From the NCBI GenBank assembly GCA_028287455.1, contig JAQBPP010000305.1, forward strand, positions 1 through 16,984: DNA of 16,984 nucleotides, written 5' to 3'. Under the pieces are notes generated by a model, which had not been told where the DNA came from, made no database searches, and saw only the letters and a program-made list of their open reading frames with translations. Below are positions 13,745 to 16,984 of the stretch, in pieces. Source of the DNA: Bacilli bacterium (GTDB lineage Bacteria > Bacillota > Bacilli > Tumebacillales > JAQBPP01). The stretch's first letter is position 1. Every line of letters starts with the position of its first letter. The translations under genes were made by a program, and so were the position numbers.

Positions 13745-16700
13745 ATGCTGAAGAAAGTTGACGTGAAAGAAGCCGCAAAAGTCCGTGAAGAACGTATTCT
13801 CTCATTCTGGAAAGAAAATGCTGTGTTCCAAAAAAGTGAGCAATTGCGCCAAGGGGGCCAGGAGTTTGTGTTCTACGAAGGACCCCCAACAGCAAACGGT
13901 CGTCCCCATCCTGGCCATGTATTGACACGCGTGATGAAAGACGTTTACCCGCGATATCGCACGATGAAGGGCTGCCATGTTGTACGCAAAGCCGGGTGGG
14001 ATACACACGGGCTGCCGGTTGAAATTGAAATCGAGAAAAAGTTTGGCATCAGCGGCAAGAAGCAAATCGAGGAGTTTGGCGTCGAACGTTTCATTCAGGA
14101 ATGCAAAAACAGCGTGTTCACGTATGAGCAAACCTGGCGAGAGATGACAGAAAAACTCGGTTACTGGATCGACCTGGACCATCCCTACATCACGCTCGAA
14201 GATGACTACATTGAGTCAGTCTGGCACCTTCTGAAACGTATTTTTGACAAAGGATACCTGTATCAAGGCCATCGCGTGAGTCCATACTGTCCACACTGCG
14301 AGACAACACTTTCCAGCCATGAAGTTGCTCAAGGGTATAAGGATGTGAAAGATCTCACTTTAACAGCGAAATTTAAGGTGCAAGGGCAAGACGATGTGCC
14401 CACTTTCGTTTTGGCCTGGACCACGACACCATGGACTTTGCCTGGCAACGTTGCCTTGGCTGTAAATTCGGATCTAACGTATGTCTTGATCCACGCGAAC
14501 GCTCTACATGAGAGATATTGGGTTGCGGACAGCCTGAAAGGCAATTTCATGCTGGAGGAAGACCTTATTATTGACCGAAAATCCGGGTCTGATTTACTCG
14601 GCCTAACCTATGAACCGGTCTTTCCTTATGCGAATGAAATTGCCGGCAGGAAGTTTGAAATAGTAACCTCTAACCATGTGTCGGATGAATCGGGTACGGG
14701 AGTAGTTCACATGGCCCCAGCGTTCGGAGAGGATGATTATCGGGTTTGTAAAGACCATGGGATCATCTTCTGCAACTTCGTTAATTACAGCGGCCATTTC
14801 ACAGATGATGTCACCGATTATGCAGGACGATTCGTGAAAGATGAAGACCTGAATGTCGATCTGGTTAAGTCGCTGGCAGCGAGGGGACTTTTATACGAGA
14901 AACATAAATTTGAACATGCCTACCCTCATTGCTGGCGCTGCGATACGCCGTTGCTCTATTACGCGATCGACAGTTGGTTTATTAAAACCACAGCTGTTAA
15001 GGAGCAAATGATCAACAACTCCCGGGGGATCAATTGGATGCCCGAGCACATTAAAGAAGGGCGCATGGGGAACTTCTTGGAGAATCTGATCGACTGGAAT
15101 CTTTCCCGCAGTCGTTATTGGGGTACGCCGCTGCCGGTTTGGAAGTGTAATCAATGCGGCCATACCCATTGTGTCGGCTCCAAAGAAGAATTGCAATCTC
15201 TTACAGGGCGTTTGCCGCAAGAACTGCACAAGCCATTTATTGATGAGCTAAGTTGGTCCTGCACTTGCGGAGGTGCGATGGAACGTGCCCCAGAAGTGAT
15301 TGATGTCTGGTTCGATTCAGGGTCCATGCCATTTGCACAGCTCCATTACCCATTCGAACATGAGGAAGATTTTAAGCGCCTTTATCCAGCCGACTATATT
15401 TGTGAAGCCGTGGATCAAACACGCGGCTGGTTCTACGCTCTTTTGGCCATCTCAACGCTTGTTACAGGCGAAGCACCTTATAAAAATGTGCTGGTTCTTG
15501 GTCATGTACTGGATGAAAACGGTAAGAAAATGTCAAAGTCAAAGGGGAATGTCATCGATCCATTTGAAGCGTTTGACCGGCACGGTGCCGATGCCCTTCG
15601 CTTTTATTTTCTCTCGAACACCCAACCCTGGAACTCTCAATTGTTCTATCATACAGCGGTTGCGGAATCGAAAGCTAAGTTTATCGACTTAATCCAGAAC
15701 ATCCATGCGTTCTATGCACTGTACGCCGGTCTTGATCATTTTCGCCCCCAGGACCACAAGATCGCCGCCAAAGATCGGCCGCTCATGGACAGGTGGATTA
15801 TCGCTCGACTACACGATGCAATAGCAGAAGTTGATAATCGAATGGACAGTTATGATGCAACCGCAGCTGTTAGGACATTGCAGGCTTTCGTCGATGAGTT
15901 GTCAACGTGGTATGTTCGCCGCAATCGGGAACGCTTCTGGGCTGCCGGTATGGAAGTCGACAAGATATCGGCGTACCTCACGATGTACGAGTGTCTGTCC
16001 ACGATCGCGAGCTTAGCGGCGCCATTTATTCCCTTCCTGGCGGAGGAATTGTATCAGAATGTGGTCCGTGGTGCTGGCGTTCTTCAAGCGCCGGAAAGTG
16101 TACACTTGTGCGATTACCCAATTGCAAACACAGATTATATGGACCGTACGTTAATCCAGGAGATGGCGGATGTACTCTCGGTTGTGGAGCGCGCTCGTCA
16201 CTTGCGCAATGAAAGCAAGATTAAGACCCGTCAGCCGCTGTCTGCCATTTATCTGCCGCTAGATACCGCTAGTGTGATAGGCAAATTCGCAGATATTATC
16301 AAAGATGAATTGAACGTGAAAACCGTGAACTTTACGGCACTTTCCGATATTGCCAAACCGGAGTTGTACCTAAACCTGAAGCAAGTAGGTAAAGTGTTTG
16401 GAAGCAAGCTTCCGAGCTTAAATCAAGCAGCAAAACAAGCGACTTCAGAGCAAATTGCAGTGTTCCAAGAAAAAGGCCAGTTGGAGTTTGACGGAGAAAT
16501 CATCACGCGGGATCACGCTGAACTTCGATATCAGTCCATTTTCCCAGGGTTACTTCATGTCACAAGCATGGGCTTTGTTGGCCTTACTACCGAATTGACA
16601 CCTGAACTCATCGAGGAAGGGTATGTGCGCGAAATCATCTCGAAAATGCAGATGATGCGAAAAGAAGTAAATTATAACGTGATCGATAAAGTAGCCTTTT

Positions 16701-16876
16701 ATGCAGAAGGTGACAACGAGATTCTACGAATACTTAACGACCATTTTGATGAAATCGCTGCAACGGTGCTCATCCGCGAGTTGATAAGAGAACCGATGGA
16801 AGGTGACCTAACCAAAGTTTGGGATGTAAATGGTAAATTGCTTAAATTGTCAATTTCTAGGAGGACTAATGAATAA
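13745..16876 (+). CDS. ileS: Isoleucyl-tRNA synthetase, eukaryote-like type 2 (IleRS2), 1043 aa
   Basis: It charges tRNA-Ile with isoleucine in the cytoplasm. The HIGH motif is HPGH at 55-58 in EGPPTANGRPHPGHV and KMSKS is at 595-599. The CP1 editing domain carries TTTPW (226-230) and GTGVVHMAPAFGEDD (317-331). Zinc-type cysteine pairs are at C182/C185 and at C468, C471, C506, C508. The anticodon-binding helical domain includes WYVRRNRERFW. The length (1043 rather than ~920), the GPPTANG block and a C terminus without the bacterial zinc finger mark the long, eukaryote-like class, known for low mupirocin sensitivity. The signature is the canonical HxGH order, not the swapped GxHH of some hyper-resistant IleRS2. 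The ATG at 13745 follows AAGGAGG; the upstream extension of the frame lies in the T-box terminator. A T-box controls it. Confidence 0.96.
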   Translation: MLKKVDVKEAAKVREERILSFWKENAVFQKSEQLRQGGQEFVFYEGPPTANGRPHPGHVLTRVMKDVYPRYRTMKGCHVVRKAGWDTHGLPVEIEIEKKFGISGKKQIEEFGVERFIQECKNSVFTYEQTWREMTEKLGYWIDLDHPYITLEDDYIESVWHLLKRIFDKGYLYQGHRVSPYCPHCETTLSSHEVAQGYKDVKDLTLTAKFKVQGQDDVPTFVLAWTTTPWTLPGNVALAVNSDLTYVLIHANALHERYWVADSLKGNFMLEEDLIIDRKSGSDLLGLTYEPVFPYANEIAGRKFEIVTSNHVSDESGTGVVHMAPAFGEDDYRVCKDHGIIFCNFVNYSGHFTDDVTDYAGRFVKDEDLNVDLVKSLAARGLLYEKHKFEHAYPHCWRCDTPLLYYAIDSWFIKTTAVKEQMINNSRGINWMPEHIKEGRMGNFLENLIDWNLSRSRYWGTPLPVWKCNQCGHTHCVGSKEELQSLTGRLPQELHKPFIDELSWSCTCGGAMERAPEVIDVWFDSGSMPFAQLHYPFEHEEDFKRLYPADYICEAVDQTRGWFYALLAISTLVTGEAPYKNVLVLGHVLDENGKKMSKSKGNVIDPFEAFDRHGADALRFYFLSNTQPWNSQLFYHTAVAESKAKFIDLIQNIHAFYALYAGLDHFRPQDHKIAAKDRPLMDRWIIARLHDAIAEVDNRMDSYDATAAVRTLQAFVDELSTWYVRRNRERFWAAGMEVDKISAYLTMYECLSTIASLAAPFIPFLAEELYQNVVRGAGVLQAPESVHLCDYPIANTDYMDRTLIQEMADVLSVVERARHLRNESKIKTRQPLSAIYLPLDTASVIGKFADIIKDELNVKTVNFTALSDIAKPELYLNLKQVGKVFGSKLPSLNQAAKQATSEQIAVFQEKGQLEFDGEIITRDHAELRYQSIFPGLLHVTSMGFVGLTTELTPELIEEGYVREIISKMQMMRKEVNYNVIDKVAFYAEGDNEILRILNDHFDEIAATVLIRELIREPMEGDLTKVWDVNGKLLKLSISRRTNE

Positions 16877-16921
16877 TGATGATTTATAATAAAGACAGTC
16901 TTTTCATATGAGGTGAATGGG

Positions 16922-16951
16922 ATGTCATTCCGTATCGTTCGAGGTATTTAG
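16922..16951 (+). CDS. Putative 9-residue leader peptide for a gene beyond the window
   Basis: ATG at 16922 has GAGGTGA (16910-16916) at ideal distance. The ORF reads MSFRIVRGI and stops at 16949-16951. A hairpin GGCTGG/CCAGCC (16958-16981) follows at once. A short ORF with a strong ribosome binding site before a hairpin is the usual layout of a translation-attenuation leader. Alternatively it is the start of a gene broken by a frameshift, or chance. Confidence 0.35.
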   Translation: MSFRIVRGI

Positions 16952-16957
16952 TTTTCG

Positions 16958-16981
16958 GGCTGGAAAAAACGCGTACCAGCC
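16958..16981 (+). other. Hairpin at the right edge
   Basis: GGCTGG and CCAGCC form 6-bp arms around a 12-base loop holding AAAAAA and ACGCGT. No T-tract is visible before the window ends, so it may be an attenuation stem rather than a terminator, or its tail is cut off. Confidence 0.4.
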
Positions 16982-16984
16982 ATC

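Noticed and set aside
13802..14182. 126-codon open frame on the minus strand within ileS
   Set aside because: It lies wholly antisense to the strongly conserved catalytic region of ileS and has no support of its own.

Overview
The window reads as chromosomal DNA of a low-to-mid GC Gram-positive endospore-former-type Bacillota (class Bacilli). Shine-Dalgarno sites are strong, GTG and TTG starts occur, promoters are sigma-A-like, and Rho-independent terminators and a T-box riboswitch are present. A placement near Alicyclobacillaceae is only an impression. No rRNA, tRNA, CRISPR array or intact insertion sequence was found.

Layout. (1) 1-264, minus: the start of a Gln/Asn-rich protein made of six-residue repeats, running off the left edge. 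(2) 400-5329: metabolic and transport genes, namely a small unknown protein, an aldo/keto reductase with a clear terminator, a convergent lipoprotein, an AEC-family carrier followed by a PAT-like GNAT acetyltransferase, and a medium-chain dehydrogenase lacking the structural-zinc lobe. (3) 5387-6689, minus: a two-gene cyclic-di-GMP operon. The first protein is a soluble SGDEF domain with a C-terminal ribbon-helix-helix (RHH) DNA-binding domain; the second is a membrane diguanylate cyclase with an I-site. (4) 6838-7480: a decayed hicA toxin remnant and an intact hicB antitoxin, behind a promoter whose spacer is a 20-bp palindrome. (5) 7481-7961: no convincing gene, but a plus-strand terminator and, on the minus strand, a promoter plus terminator that could bound a ~75-nt RNA. 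(6) 7962-10538: a three-gene ABC exporter (ATPase plus two ABC-2 type permeases), followed by a GNAT acetyltransferase. (7) 11116-13328: an ABC-F protein of the ribosome-protection type behind a long leader with a promoter, a leader ORF containing a Lys-Leu-Arg motif, and a strong terminator just before the gene. (8) 13325-16876: an ileS gene of the long eukaryote-like type (IleRS2) under an isoleucine T-box with AUC specifier. (9) 16877-16984: a 9-codon ORF with a good ribosome binding site, followed by a hairpin, resembling another attenuation leader for a gene outside the window.

The right half is notable for translation-coupled regulation: an ABC-F gene with an attenuator, a synthetase type linked to mupirocin tolerance under a T-box, and a further leader-like ORF. 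The most unusual protein architecture is the GGDEF-RHH fusion. It could tie cyclic-di-GMP chemistry directly to transcription, and it sits beside another RHH regulator gene (hicB) with which it shares a promoter motif.
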